Part shown: positions 8,714 to 16,842 of the stretch, one piece after another
How the letters are laid out: every line of letters begins with the position of its first letter
How positions within the stretch are numbered: the first letter of the stretch is position 1
Source: Paenibacillus turicensis
GTDB lineage: Bacteria > Bacillota > Bacilli > Paenibacillales > Paenibacillaceae
Direction of reading: 5' to 3'
Assembly: GCF_017873435.1 (NCBI RefSeq)
Contig: NZ_JAGGKG010000002.1
Location: forward strand, 62,001 to 126,000
DNA length: 64,000 bases
The notes under the pieces: model-generated
Told to the model about the DNA's origin: nothing
Seen by the model: the letters and a program-made list of their open reading frames with translations, nothing else
Database searches by the model: none
Position numbers and translations under genes: made by a program

Positions 8714-9181
8714 GTGGCTATAAATGCCAGAGGTGCAAAGTATTTTTATGCATGGAGCAAAATACTCCCAGATGGATCTTTCTACCTGCCAGAACGTGCC
8801 TTGCAGGAGTATAATATTAAACCAGATTCCAAAATCATTTTAATGACGGGACGTAACACCAATAAGGGCTTTAGTGTTGTGTGTAAGGAGCTTATTGCTA
8901 ATTCACCTTTAGCGTCTGTTTTTTCGAGCCTTCCTAATTTGCTTAATTTTAGTATCCCTGAAGGACAGACGATTACATTTAAAGAACGAACCTTTTGTTG
9001 GACATATTTAAATAGGGACCGTTATATTACTTTGCCTGCAAGTACTTGGCATCAATTTGGTGTGAATGTAGGAGATAAATTGTTAAGCTTACGTGCAACG
9101 CATTTGGCTTTTAATAATTTATCTGAAGGGCCATATATTGAACAGGCAAAACAACTAAAGGATATTTTAGTATACGAATGA
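8714..9181 (+). CDS. Protein with two tandem AbrB-like segments
   Basis: This 155-residue protein is not in a family I can name with certainty. It contains two similar segments: residues about 18-46 (LPDGSFYLPERALQEYNIKP then DSKIILMTG) and 99-128 (LNRDRYITLPASTWHQFGVN then VGDKLLSLRA). Each looks like the swapped-hairpin fold of AbrB/SpoVT, with the typical LP-x3-hydrophobic...hydrophobic-x-x-GDK/DSK pattern. Two in one chain could make an internal pseudo-dimer that binds DNA as a transition-state-type regulator. The GTG start follows GGGGGA. A perfect terminator follows the gene, so it is monocistronic. DNA binding is inference. Confidence 0.7.
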   Translation: MAINARGAKYFYAWSKILPDGSFYLPERALQEYNIKPDSKIILMTGRNTNKGFSVVCKELIANSPLASVFSSLPNLLNFSIPEGQTITFKERTFCWTYLNRDRYITLPASTWHQFGVNVGDKLLSLRATHLAFNNLSEGPYIEQAKQLKDILVYE

Positions 9182-9203
9182 TGCTGTATTAAAATTGTGG
9201 AGA

Positions 9204-9247
9204 GAATAACACTAGGGAGCTTAGCTAAATGGTGTTATTCTTTTTTC
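9204..9247 (+). terminator. Intrinsic terminator
   Basis: GAATAACAC (9204-9212) pairs with GTGTTATTC (9232-9240), followed by six T. Confidence 0.9.
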
Positions 9248-9251
9248 GCAT

Positions 9252-9287
9252 TTGACAATTCTATTAGTTGTAACTAAGATAGTTACA
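9252..9287 (+). promoter_or_regulatory. Promoter with overlapping Rrf2-type operator
   Basis: TTGACA (9252-9257), 17-base spacer, TAAGAT (9275-9280). The dyad TGTAACTAAGATAGTTACA (9269-9287) covers the -10, so the downstream Rrf2 gene is probably autorepressed. The same dyad occurs twice upstream of the dioxygenase operon. Confidence 0.8.
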
Positions 9288-9319
9288 TATTTAATTAGCT
9301 TAAAAAGGGGAGGGAGATT

Positions 9320-9763
9320 ATGACAATCAGCTCTAGATTTGCGGTTGCTATTCACATTTTAACATTACTCGAATTTAACAAAGATGGCATAAGCACTTCA
9401 GAATATCTTTCTAGCAGCGTCAATACCAACCCTGTTGTCATTCGTCGAATCATTGGAATGCTTAATAAGGCAGGACTTGTTGATGTTAAACCAGGTGTTG
9501 CGGGAAGTAAACTAGCAAAACCACTTCAGGAAATCAACCTGCTTGATATTTATCGTGCCGTTCAGGTCGTGAATCAGGATGCCTTGTTTGCTGTCCATGA
9601 CAGTCCGAACCCGGATTGTAATGTGGGTAAAAATATTCAAAGCTCAATTGAACCTATTTTTACGATGGCACAAAGAGCGATGGAAGACCAATTAAAGCAT
9701 GTGACATTAAAACAAATTGTAGATGATATCGCGGATAAATCTGCCCAATTTGATGAAACATAA
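9320..9763 (+). CDS. ywnA: Rrf2 family transcriptional regulator, YwnA-like
   Basis: This 147-residue regulator starts with the Rrf2 winged helix: SSRFAVAIHILTLLEF, then the recognition region VNTNPVVIRRIIGMLNKAGLVDVKPG. It has only one Cys (CNVGKN), so it lacks the three-Cys iron-sulphur cluster of IscR and resembles the cluster-free YwnA/CymR branch. Its own promoter carries the dyad TGTAACT-N5-AGTTACA, and the following dioxygenase operon carries two more copies. This makes it the likely repressor of both. In B. subtilis the ywnA gene lies beside ywnB; here a YwnB-like gene is part of the same cluster. The inducer is unknown. Confidence 0.85.
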   Translation: MTISSRFAVAIHILTLLEFNKDGISTSEYLSSSVNTNPVVIRRIIGMLNKAGLVDVKPGVAGSKLAKPLQEINLLDIYRAVQVVNQDALFAVHDSPNPDCNVGKNIQSSIEPIFTMAQRAMEDQLKHVTLKQIVDDIADKSAQFDET

Positions 9764-9872
9764 TAATAAGCCAGTATTGGCGAACTACCATAGAAGGTTA
9801 TCCTAGACGGATGGCCTTCTTTCTTTGAATTTAATTAAATAAAAAATCGGTATAGGAGTATAACTCAATATA

Positions 9873-9932
9873 TTGACAAACAAAATAGTTGTAACTATAA
9901 TAGTTACAGGAGTTGTAACTAACGAAGTTACA
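9873..9932 (+). promoter_or_regulatory. Promoter with two Rrf2-type operators
   Basis: TTGACA (9873-9878), 17-base spacer, TATAAT (9896-9901). Operator 1 is TGTAACTATAATAGTTACA (9890-9908), over the -10. Operator 2 is TGTAACTAACGAAGTTACA (9914-9932), with centres 24 bp apart. They match the operator at 9269-9287 in every arm base. Confidence 0.85.
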
Positions 9933-10020
9933 ACCGTAATACTTACTACATCTCGATATGTAGCTAGCTTTTTCAAATATAACTTTATTCACTTTGTTTA
10001 TAAAATTAGGAGGTGTTTTT

Positions 10021-10881
10021 ATGTCAAAGTCATTGCATCCTGCTACAAAGCTTGGTCCAGTGCATATTAAAGTGACAGATCTTGATAAATCAGTTCGGTT
10101 TTATGAGGACGTGATTGGTTTACGTGCGATAGAGCGCAAGCAAAATATTGTTGAATTTGCGACCATAGACAATCAAACCTTGCTAATTATTGAAGCAGAT
10201 CCTACTTTTGAAATTTTACCAGCGCAATCTCATTCAGGTCTGTATCACTTCGCTATTTTAGTACCTGATCAGGCTTCATTAGGATTAGTGCTACGAAATT
10301 TAGCGAAGCATAATGTTCCACTTGGTCAAGGAGATCATGAAGTAAGTGAAGCATTATATTTAAATGATCCTGATGGAAATGGAATTGAAATCTACAGAGA
10401 CCGCCCTCGTAATACTTGGCATGTCAATCTCGATGGAAGCGTAAGAATGGGGACTGACCCTGTGGATGTAGACGGCTTGCTTAAAGCATCTGGGGGCTTA
10501 TCATGGCAAGGGCTACCTGCGGGTACTGTAATTGGCCATGTCCACTTCCATGTTGGAAATCTTGACGTGGCTAAGCAGTTTTATTGTGATGTATTAGGCT
10601 TCGAGCAGACATCCACCTATGGAAATCAAGCGTTGTTTATCGCTGCCGGTGGGTATCACCATCATATCGGACTGAACATATGGGCAGGAAAAGATGCTCC
10701 ACCTACCCCAGAGCATGCCGTTGGAATTAAATATTTCACCATTGTTTTACCTAATTCAGCAGCATTAGAAGAGGTCGTTGGGCGTTTAAACCAAGCAAAT
10801 ATCAGCTATGACCAAAAAGGGACTAACGTGACATTAAATGCACCTTTTGGCGTAGGCGTAAAGCTAAGTGTAGAAGCTTAA
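10021..10881 (+). CDS. catE: Ring-cleaving dioxygenase, CatE-like (catechol 2,3-dioxygenase family)
   Basis: This 286-residue extradiol dioxygenase of the vicinal oxygen chelate superfamily has two glyoxalase/VOC domains (about residues 8-125 and 160-280). Candidate metal ligands are GPVHIKV and LYHFAIL in the first half, and GHVHFHVGN, the YHHHIGLNIW stretch and an NDPDGNGIEIY motif. CatE-type enzymes open catechol or quinol rings during aromatic or quinone detoxification. The start used is ATG 10021, behind AGGAGGTG; an upstream ATG at 9994 has no ribosome binding site. The promoter carries two Rrf2 operators, and the YwnB-like gene follows 61 bases later in the same unit. Substrate is inferred from the family. 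Confidence 0.85.
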   Translation: MSKSLHPATKLGPVHIKVTDLDKSVRFYEDVIGLRAIERKQNIVEFATIDNQTLLIIEADPTFEILPAQSHSGLYHFAILVPDQASLGLVLRNLAKHNVPLGQGDHEVSEALYLNDPDGNGIEIYRDRPRNTWHVNLDGSVRMGTDPVDVDGLLKASGGLSWQGLPAGTVIGHVHFHVGNLDVAKQFYCDVLGFEQTSTYGNQALFIAAGGYHHHIGLNIWAGKDAPPTPEHAVGIKYFTIVLPNSAALEEVVGRLNQANISYDQKGTNVTLNAPFGVGVKLSVEA

Positions 10882-10942
10882 ATTTGAGTTGATTTACAGC
10901 ATTTTATCATCAATTTACTATTATTCTTAGGAGGAATTATAA

Positions 10943-11581
10943 ATGGCAAAAATCGGAGTAATTGGCGCAACAGGGCGAGCAGGGAGTAGAATTGCACAAG
11001 AAGCTAAAACAAGAGGCCATGAGGTTGTGGCAATTGTGAGAAATGCCTCCAAGCTTGCCGATCCATCTTTAGCAGTGATTGAAAAAGATATTTTTGAGTT
11101 AACAAGTGAAGATATCGAGCATTTTGATGTGATTGTTAATGCTTTTGGTGCACCATTTGGGGAAGAGCATTTACATGTAGATGCGGGTGACAAGCTAATT
11201 GATATTTTAAAGGCTGTACCAAATACGCGGCTCATTGTGGTTGGTGGTGCGGGTAGCTTATTTGTAGATGAAGAGAAAACATTGCGTGTCGTAGATACCC
11301 CTGATTTCCCAGACCTTTTCAAGCCTACAGCTTCAAATCAGCTTAAAAATTTATTAGCGTTACAAGATACAAAAGGCATCACTTGGACATTCATAAGCCC
11401 ATCCGCTAACTTTGCAGTAGGTGAACGCACCGGTGCATATGAAAAGGGAATGGATCATTTACTTGTAAATTCCAAAGGCGAAAGCTATGTTAGCTATGAG
11501 GATTTTGCTGTAGCGGTCATCGATGAGATTGAACAACCCCAGCATCTTAACCAACGCTTTACAATTGTGTCGGAATCTTAA
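10943..11581 (+). CDS. ywnB: NAD(P)H-binding oxidoreductase, YwnB-like
   Basis: This 212-residue Rossmann-fold protein of the NmrA/atypical SDR group begins with the nucleotide-binding loop GVIGATGRAGSRIAQEA. Conserved pieces VIVNAFGAP, LIVVGGAGSLFVDE and TFISPSANF follow, as in B. subtilis YwnB. Such proteins act as NAD(P)H-dependent quinone or aldehyde reductases or as redox sensors. It lies directly downstream of the CatE-like gene behind AGGAGG and shares the Rrf2-controlled promoter. That suggests the pair processes one electrophilic compound. Length is normal. Confidence 0.83.
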   Translation: MAKIGVIGATGRAGSRIAQEAKTRGHEVVAIVRNASKLADPSLAVIEKDIFELTSEDIEHFDVIVNAFGAPFGEEHLHVDAGDKLIDILKAVPNTRLIVVGGAGSLFVDEEKTLRVVDTPDFPDLFKPTASNQLKNLLALQDTKGITWTFISPSANFAVGERTGAYEKGMDHLLVNSKGESYVSYEDFAVAVIDEIEQPQHLNQRFTIVSES

Positions 11582-11640
11582 TAAATAATACTTAGATATT
11601 ATCACTTATTTTAATTTTCTAAGTATGATATGTAATTGTT

Positions 11641-11691
11641 AGCGATCTTCTAATGTTTAGCACGTAGTTAAACGTTTGGGAGATCGTTTTG
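11641..11691 (+). terminator. Intrinsic terminator
   Basis: GCGATCTTC (11642-11650) pairs with GGAGATCGT (11679-11687), and an inner GTTTA/TAAAC pair extends the structure; TTTT follows. Confidence 0.65.
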
Positions 11692-11693
11692 TA

Positions 11694-11738
11694 TAGACAA
11701 ACAAAGTGGACTTCTATATAATATAGAACAAATGTTCC
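11694..11738 (+). promoter_or_regulatory. alkC promoter with LexA (DinR) box
   Basis: TAGACA (11694-11699), 17-base spacer, TATAAT (11717-11722). The sequence AGAACAAATGTTCC (11725-11738) matches the Bacillus SOS box CGAACRNRYGTTYC at 13 of 14 positions and sits over the predicted start. LexA would block initiation until DNA damage. Confidence 0.75.
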
Positions 11739-11778
11739 GATATCTAATATTAAGCAATAAAGGAGTTTGGTTGCTAAC

Positions 11779-12882
11779 ATGGCTGAAGCTTTAAAGGATA
11801 TGTATCATCTTGACTTTCTAACTGAGTTTGGAGAACAGGTACGAGAAGTCTATGCTTCGTTTGATATTAAGCAGTTTGTCCAGTTAACGATGGCGGAGGA
11901 TTGGGACAATTTAGCACTCAAGGCTCGTACACGCCGCATCACTGAAAGTTTAGGCAAATGCTTGCCTCAATCCTATCCCGGAGCAATTGAAATATTACTT
12001 CAAGTTACTGATGATTGCACGCATTTAGCTTATTTATTTTTCCCTGACTTTGTTGAGGTATATGGTCAAGATGAAGCGCATTGGGATTTATCCATGGAAG
12101 CTTTAGCCTCTTTTACAAGTGGTTCTTCAGCGGAATTTGCAGTACGTGCTTTTATTTTGAACAATCCAGATAAAATGATGGCTCAAATGTTAAGCTGGGC
12201 AAGTCATCAAAATGAACATGTTCGCAGATTGGCTAGCGAGGGATGCAGACCACGTCTTCCATGGGGACAAGCATTATCTATTTTTAAGAGAGACCCTGCT
12301 TTAATCTTACCCATCTTGGAATTATTAAAAGACGATCCTTCCTTATATGTTAGAAAAAGTGTCGCCAACAATCTTAATGATATTGCAAAGGACCATCCTG
12401 ACCTTGTTGTTCAGATCGCAGCACGCTGGCAAGGGGCAAGTGAACGCACAGATTGGATTATTCGTCATGCTTGTCGCACATTAGTACGTAAGTGTCATCC
12501 TGGTGCAATGGCTTTATTTAATTACCTACCTTCTCAAGACTCATCTTCTATTATTGCAAAGGCAGCGTTACAAGTGAATCCACAAAAAGTATACATTGGT
12601 GAAACCACTGACCTTGAATATAGCATTGAGTTCAATAACGATAAGCCGGTTCATTTACGTATTGAATACGGGATTGACTTTGTGAAGGCAGGAAATAAAA
12701 TCTCACGCAAATTATTTTTATTATCCGATAAAACTATAGCTCCCCACACAAAAATAAAGAGCAAACGACGTCATAATTGGAAGAACTTAACGACACGTCG
12801 CCATTATGCAGGGAAGCATAACATCGTTTTAATTATTAACGGTTATGAGGCAGCCAGTGCAGCCCTTCAGCTTGAAAATTAA
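11779..12882 (+). CDS. alkC: DNA alkylation repair glycosylase AlkC
   Basis: This 367-residue member of the AlkC/AlkD superfamily excises alkylated bases such as 3-methyladenine. The N-terminal two thirds is an alpha-alpha superhelix of HEAT-like repeats, with the AlkC signature ASEGCRPRLPWGQAL (about residue 150) and DWIIRHACRTLVRKCHP. The last 110 residues form a beta-rich Ig-like domain (KVYIGETTDLEYSIEFNN onward) typical of AlkC and absent from AlkD. The ATG at 11779 lies 13 bases from AAAGGAG; a TTG at 11767 is too close to it. A LexA-type box in the promoter implies SOS induction, which fits the repair role. Confidence 0.88.
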   Translation: MAEALKDMYHLDFLTEFGEQVREVYASFDIKQFVQLTMAEDWDNLALKARTRRITESLGKCLPQSYPGAIEILLQVTDDCTHLAYLFFPDFVEVYGQDEAHWDLSMEALASFTSGSSAEFAVRAFILNNPDKMMAQMLSWASHQNEHVRRLASEGCRPRLPWGQALSIFKRDPALILPILELLKDDPSLYVRKSVANNLNDIAKDHPDLVVQIAARWQGASERTDWIIRHACRTLVRKCHPGAMALFNYLPSQDSSSIIAKAALQVNPQKVYIGETTDLEYSIEFNNDKPVHLRIEYGIDFVKAGNKISRKLFLLSDKTIAPHTKIKSKRRHNWKNLTTRRHYAGKHNIVLIINGYEAASAALQLEN

Positions 12883-13040
12883 AGGTTGAATAAACAATTA
12901 ACACAAATAACAAAATGAATTTCAGTATGAAATCCCTTCAAATATGATAAATCACATAGTGCATTCATTACGTCCCATGCAATATAAATGTAATATGATT
13001 AGTCAAATATTCATAGTGCATAGGGGAGGGACGAAGGGGA

Positions 13041-13499
13041 ATGAAAACAAAGGCATCAGATATATCTATCGTATTAATTGTGTTACAAATTTTCTTAGCA
13101 CTAGGCGCAATCTTTGGTGGAGGTATGCTTATTATTGATCCAAGTGGTGAACTGCTTAAAATGCCACTATCGCTTTTAGAGCAGTCACCTTTTCCTAACT
13201 ATTTTATTCCAGGTGTATTATTGTTCTTCATTTTAGGAGTGATCCCAATCTGGATTAGCTTAGGATTAATTTTTAAGAGAGCCTCCAGTGTTGCCAATAA
13301 ACTGAACGTGTTTCCTCAGCAACACTGGGCTTGGAGCTTTACCTTGTATACCGGCTTTGCATTACTAATATGGATTTTTGCGCAAGCTTATTTTTTCCAA
13401 GCGGTTTATGCTGTACATTTGGTTTACTTCACATTAGGGATTATTATTCAAATTGTGACACTTCTTCCTGGTGTGCAAAAAAAGTACCGGTTATCTTAA
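13041..13499 (+). CDS. Four-helix membrane protein of unknown function
   Basis: This 152-residue protein has four predicted membrane segments (about residues 8-30, 53-75, 95-113 and 120-142) and a short loop after the first. I do not recognise a family. A GGGGA-type ribosome binding site precedes the ATG. It converges with pdxR, only 4 bases away, and no shared terminator is visible between them. The 150 bases upstream show no clear promoter. Confidence 0.7.
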   Translation: MKTKASDISIVLIVLQIFLALGAIFGGGMLIIDPSGELLKMPLSLLEQSPFPNYFIPGVLLFFILGVIPIWISLGLIFKRASSVANKLNVFPQQHWAWSFTLYTGFALLIWIFAQAYFFQAVYAVHLVYFTLGIIIQIVTLLPGVQKKYRLS

Positions 13500-13503
13500 T
13501 ACC

Positions 13504-15003
13504 TTAATCACAAAGGTCCGTACAATGTTGCATAGCTTGGGTTAGACGACGTACCCCCTCTGTAATTTCATCCTCTGTTAAATGGGCAAAGGCTAAAATG
13601 ATACCGTAGCGAACTTGGTTTGCTTCGGTACTTTTTGCTTCCGCAAAAAAAACTCCTAATTGCTTTGCTGCAAGAGCAAAGAGGTCATAACTCTGCTTAT
13701 CCCTTTTCCACCACCCAAAGATGTGTAACCCTGCATCATTTTCGATCCAATCAAAGAAATTACTAAGCTGCTCTGTTAGAAGTTGAAACAAGAGTTTGAA
13801 TTTTCGACTGTATAACCGATTCATTCGGCGTAAATGACGCTCATATTGTCCGCTATTCATAAAGGCGGCTAACGCACGTTGCTCTAGTAAGTTAATGGGC
13901 TTAGGTTCATAGAGCGCCTGAGCCTTGCGAAACACGTCTGCTAAAGCCAATGGCAATACAACATAACCTAACCGCACATCTAACGGCAATGTTTTGGTAA
14001 AGCTACCTAAGTAAATTACACGATCCTCCTTATCTAGTGTTTTAAGTGGTTCCACATGGACACCACGATATCTAAACTCACTATCATAATCATCCTCTAC
14101 AATGACCGCATTTTGCTTACTTGCCCATTGGAGTAATGTTTGTCTACGCTCCAAGCTTAATACTTCCCCCGTTGGGAACTGTCTGCTAGGTGTTACAAAC
14201 AGCATACGTGCATTCCAATCCTTAGGCACAAGTCCTTGACCATCCAGACCCGCTTCAATGAGCGTTGCCCCAGCAGCCTTAATCGCTAAGGATATGCCTT
14301 CATAACATGGGCTTTCAGCAACAATATGATCCCCTGAATCTGCTAACAATTGCGTTAAAAGAGCAATCGCCTGCATCGATCCTGCGGTTACCGCAATTTG
14401 CTCTGGTTGTGCAACAATGCCTCGCATTCGTCGTAAATAAGCGGAAATTGCTTCCCGCAAAGAGAGGTCACCAAGTGAACGATGTGATGCATTAGCATCA
14501 TTTTCCTGCGCACGAACCTCTGCATATAAACGATTATTCCATTCATCATAAGGGAATTTAGTTAAATCTGGAGCATACCGACTAAAATCAATGTGATCTG
14601 GCAATGGATTGTCTCCAAAAGTCTGGGTATAGTTGGCAGCCGGTATAGTCAATGTAGAAATTTGTTTTCCCCATGATGATAAATAATATTCTGTATTGTT
14701 AGAATCAATGAATTCAGTACACTTTTCATGCGTAGCTTCTTCTGTCGATTCAGTGCGATAGGCTACAAATGTACCACTTCCATGTATAGAGCTTAAATAC
14801 CCTTGGGAAGCTAACATATCATACACTTGGTTAACAGTTCCTCTTGAAATTTCATACATAGCAGCAAGCTCACGAGAGGAGGGAAGCTTATCCCCATACA
14901 CAAATAAGCCACTTACAATCGCATCACGAATGGCATGATATAATGCCTGAATTTTTGTACTATAACGCTCTAAATAGTTACTATAGGCAAGCTGAAAATG
15001 CAT
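13504..15003 (-). CDS. pdxR: MocR/GntR-type regulator of pyridoxal 5'-phosphate synthesis, PdxR
   Basis: This 499-residue MocR protein has an N-terminal GntR winged helix (about residues 10-80: YHAIRDAIVSGLFVYGDKLP, SSRELAAMYEISRGTVNQVY) joined to a fold-type I aminotransferase-like domain. The PLP lysine lies in YLGSFTKTLPLDVRLGYV. PdxR senses PLP through this domain and regulates pdxST, whose genes lie divergently 137 bases away. The ATG follows AGGAGGTTTAT. Function follows from the architecture and the divergent pdxS; length is typical. Confidence 0.9.
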   Translation of the reverse strand: MHFQLAYSNYLERYSTKIQALYHAIRDAIVSGLFVYGDKLPSSRELAAMYEISRGTVNQVYDMLASQGYLSSIHGSGTFVAYRTESTEEATHEKCTEFIDSNNTEYYLSSWGKQISTLTIPAANYTQTFGDNPLPDHIDFSRYAPDLTKFPYDEWNNRLYAEVRAQENDANASHRSLGDLSLREAISAYLRRMRGIVAQPEQIAVTAGSMQAIALLTQLLADSGDHIVAESPCYEGISLAIKAAGATLIEAGLDGQGLVPKDWNARMLFVTPSRQFPTGEVLSLERRQTLLQWASKQNAVIVEDDYDSEFRYRGVHVEPLKTLDKEDRVIYLGSFTKTLPLDVRLGYVVLPLALADVFRKAQALYEPKPINLLEQRALAAFMNSGQYERHLRRMNRLYSRKFKLLFQLLTEQLSNFFDWIENDAGLHIFGWWKRDKQSYDLFALAAKQLGVFFAEAKSTEANQVRYGIILAFAHLTEDEITEGVRRLTQAMQHCTDLCD

Positions 15004-15065
15004 ATAAACCTCCTAATTATATATCCGTATTACGGGATTATTTAAAAGTGGTACATTAAAAATAG

Positions 15066-15106
15066 ACTATATTGGATCTTTTTATATGTCAATATTGAAC
15101 TATACT
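15066..15106 (+). promoter_or_regulatory. Candidate PdxR direct repeats
   Basis: ACTATATT (15066-15073) and ACTATACT (15099-15106) are direct repeats 33 bp apart, about three helical turns, in the pdxR/pdxS intergenic region. MocR regulators often bind spaced direct repeats. Assignment is tentative. Confidence 0.35.
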
Positions 15107-15140
15107 AATACTTAATTAAACAATTGGAGGCAGATAAAGG

Positions 15141-16022
15141 ATGAAAACAGGAACAGAGCGTGTTAAACGAGGTATGGCTGAAATGCAAAAGGGTGGCGTC
15201 ATTATGGACGTTATGAATGCGGAGCAAGCAAAAATCGCTGAAGCGGCTGGTGCATCGGCAGTAATGGCACTTGAGCGTGTTCCTTCAGATATTCGTGCAG
15301 CAGGTGGGGTAGCACGTATGGCGGACCCTACAATTGTAGAGCAGGTCATGAAGGTGGTTAGTATTCCTGTTATGGCAAAGGCGAGAATTGGTCACTTTGT
15401 TGAAGCAAAGGTGCTTGAAGCCTTGGGCGTAGACTATATTGATGAGAGTGAAGTGCTAACGCCTGCTGATGATATTTTCCATCTTGATAAATATGATTTT
15501 ACTGTGCCATTTGTATGTGGGGCTCGTGATCTTGGAGAAGCGCTTCGTCGGATTGGCGAAGGGGCAGCGATGCTTAGAACAAAAGGAGAACCTGGCACAG
15601 GCAACATTGTGGAGGCTGTACGTCATATGCGTAAAATTAATGGGCAAATCCGCAGAGTGCAAGGTCTGTCCAAGGATGAATTAATGGTAGAGGCTAAAGA
15701 GCTTGGTGTACCTTACAACTTATTATTACAGGTGCATGAAGATGGGAAGTTACCTGTCGTTAACTTCGCAGCAGGTGGCGTAGCAACACCTTCAGATGCA
15801 GCACTCATGATGCATTTAGGCGCGGATGGTGTCTTTGTTGGTTCAGGCATTTTCAAATCAGATCAGCCTGAAAAGTTTGCAAAGGCGATTGTAGAAGCGA
15901 CCACACATTATACAGACTATGCACTTATTGCAGAGGTATCTAAAAACCTAGGCACACCGATGAAAGGCATTGAAATTTCTTCACTCCAAGGTGCAGATCG
16001 TATGCAGGATCGTTCAAAGTAA
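15141..16022 (+). CDS. pdxS: Pyridoxal 5'-phosphate synthase subunit PdxS
   Basis: This is the synthase subunit of the DXP-independent vitamin B6 pathway. It makes PLP from ribose 5-phosphate, glyceraldehyde 3-phosphate and ammonia supplied by PdxT. The 293-residue TIM barrel is highly conserved: Asp23 in IMDVMN, the Schiff-base Lys80 in VMAKARIGH, the second Lys in [11 protein letters not shown], and the phosphate loop [13 protein letters not shown]. The ribosome binding site is GGAGG. pdxT follows 60 bases downstream in the same operon. PdxR, divergently encoded, is the expected regulator. Confidence 0.97.
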   Translation: MKTGTERVKRGMAEMQKGGVIMDVMNAEQAKIAEAAGASAVMALERVPSDIRAAGGVARMADPTIVEQVMKVVSIPVMAKARIGHFVEAKVLEALGVDYIDESEVLTPADDIFHLDKYDFTVPFVCGARDLGEALRRIGEGAAMLRTKGEPGTGNIVEAVRHMRKINGQIRRVQGLSKDELMVEAKELGVPYNLLLQVHEDGKLPVVNFAAGGVATPSDAALMMHLGADGVFVGSGIFKSDQPEKFAKAIVEATTHYTDYALIAEVSKNLGTPMKGIEISSLQGADRMQDRSK

Positions 16023-16082
16023 TGAAATTAAGAGGGTAGTAGGTTATTAGGTTTATCAGGTTAGGTAAGAGGGGGAACTACG

Positions 16083-16694
16083 GTGCTTAAAGTTGGTGTA
16101 TTGGCACTTCAAGGAGCAGTGGCTGAGCATATTAGCTTGATCGAACAAGTCGGGGCAACAGCCATCCAAATTAAACGTAAAGAACAATTAGCTGATATTG
16201 ACGGCTTAATTATACCTGGCGGGGAAAGCACCACAATTGGTAAACTCCTTCGTCGCTTTGATTTCATTGAAGCTATAACGCAATTTTCCGACCAGAAAAA
16301 GCCAATTTTAGGCACTTGTGCTGGGATGATTGTACTAGCGAAAAGTGTGGAGGGACAGGAGCCGCATTTAGGACTGATGGATATCCATGTTGTTCGTAAT
16401 GCCTATGGCAGACAGCAGGAAAGCTTTGAAACAAGTCTTTATCTTAAAGGGTTAGAGCGTCAGCTCCAAGCTGTGTTTATACGTGCACCCCTTATAGATT
16501 CTATTGGCGAAAATGTTGAAGTAATTGCAGAGCATGAAGGTCGTATAGTTGCTGCAAAACAAGAACATTTACTTGCAGTATCTTTCCATCCAGAATTAAC
16601 AGATGATACAGGCCTTCATCAATATTTTGTAAATATGATTAAGCAGTATTCCAAAGAAACTCATCATACTAAAGCTTTAAGCATTACAAATTAA
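16083..16694 (+). CDS. pdxT: Pyridoxal 5'-phosphate synthase glutaminase subunit PdxT
   Basis: This is the class I glutaminase that feeds ammonia to PdxS, 203 residues. It shows GVLALQGAVAEH, PGGESTT, the nucleophile elbow LGTCAGM with Cys79, and the His-x-Glu pair in SFHPEL. It is a few residues longer than usual because of a C-terminal tail (KETHHTKALSITN). The start is GTG 16083 behind AGGGGGAAC. It is the last gene of pdxST before a strong terminator. Confidence 0.95.
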   Translation: MLKVGVLALQGAVAEHISLIEQVGATAIQIKRKEQLADIDGLIIPGGESTTIGKLLRRFDFIEAITQFSDQKKPILGTCAGMIVLAKSVEGQEPHLGLMDIHVVRNAYGRQQESFETSLYLKGLERQLQAVFIRAPLIDSIGENVEVIAEHEGRIVAAKQEHLLAVSFHPELTDDTGLHQYFVNMIKQYSKETHHTKALSITN

Positions 16695-16704
16695 TTGCAA
16701 CATA

Positions 16705-16747
16705 ACGAAGTACTACATTTTTTATATTGTGGTGCTTCGTTTTTTAT
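16705..16747 (+). terminator. pdxST terminator
   Basis: ACGAAGTACTACA (16705-16717) pairs with TGTGGTGCTTCGT (16728-16740) over 13 bp with two G-U pairs, followed by a T-run. Confidence 0.9.
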
Positions 16748-16842
16748 TTAACTTCGCCTATTTGTCAATTTCGCTATATGCTTCTTAGCCATTCATTATG
16801 ATAAACTGAAGCTATCTTAAATATAAATAAGGCGGGAAGTCG

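Noticed and set aside
9994..10020. ATG 9994 as start of the CatE-like gene
   Set aside because: No ribosome binding site before it, while AGGAGGTG is correctly placed for ATG 10021.
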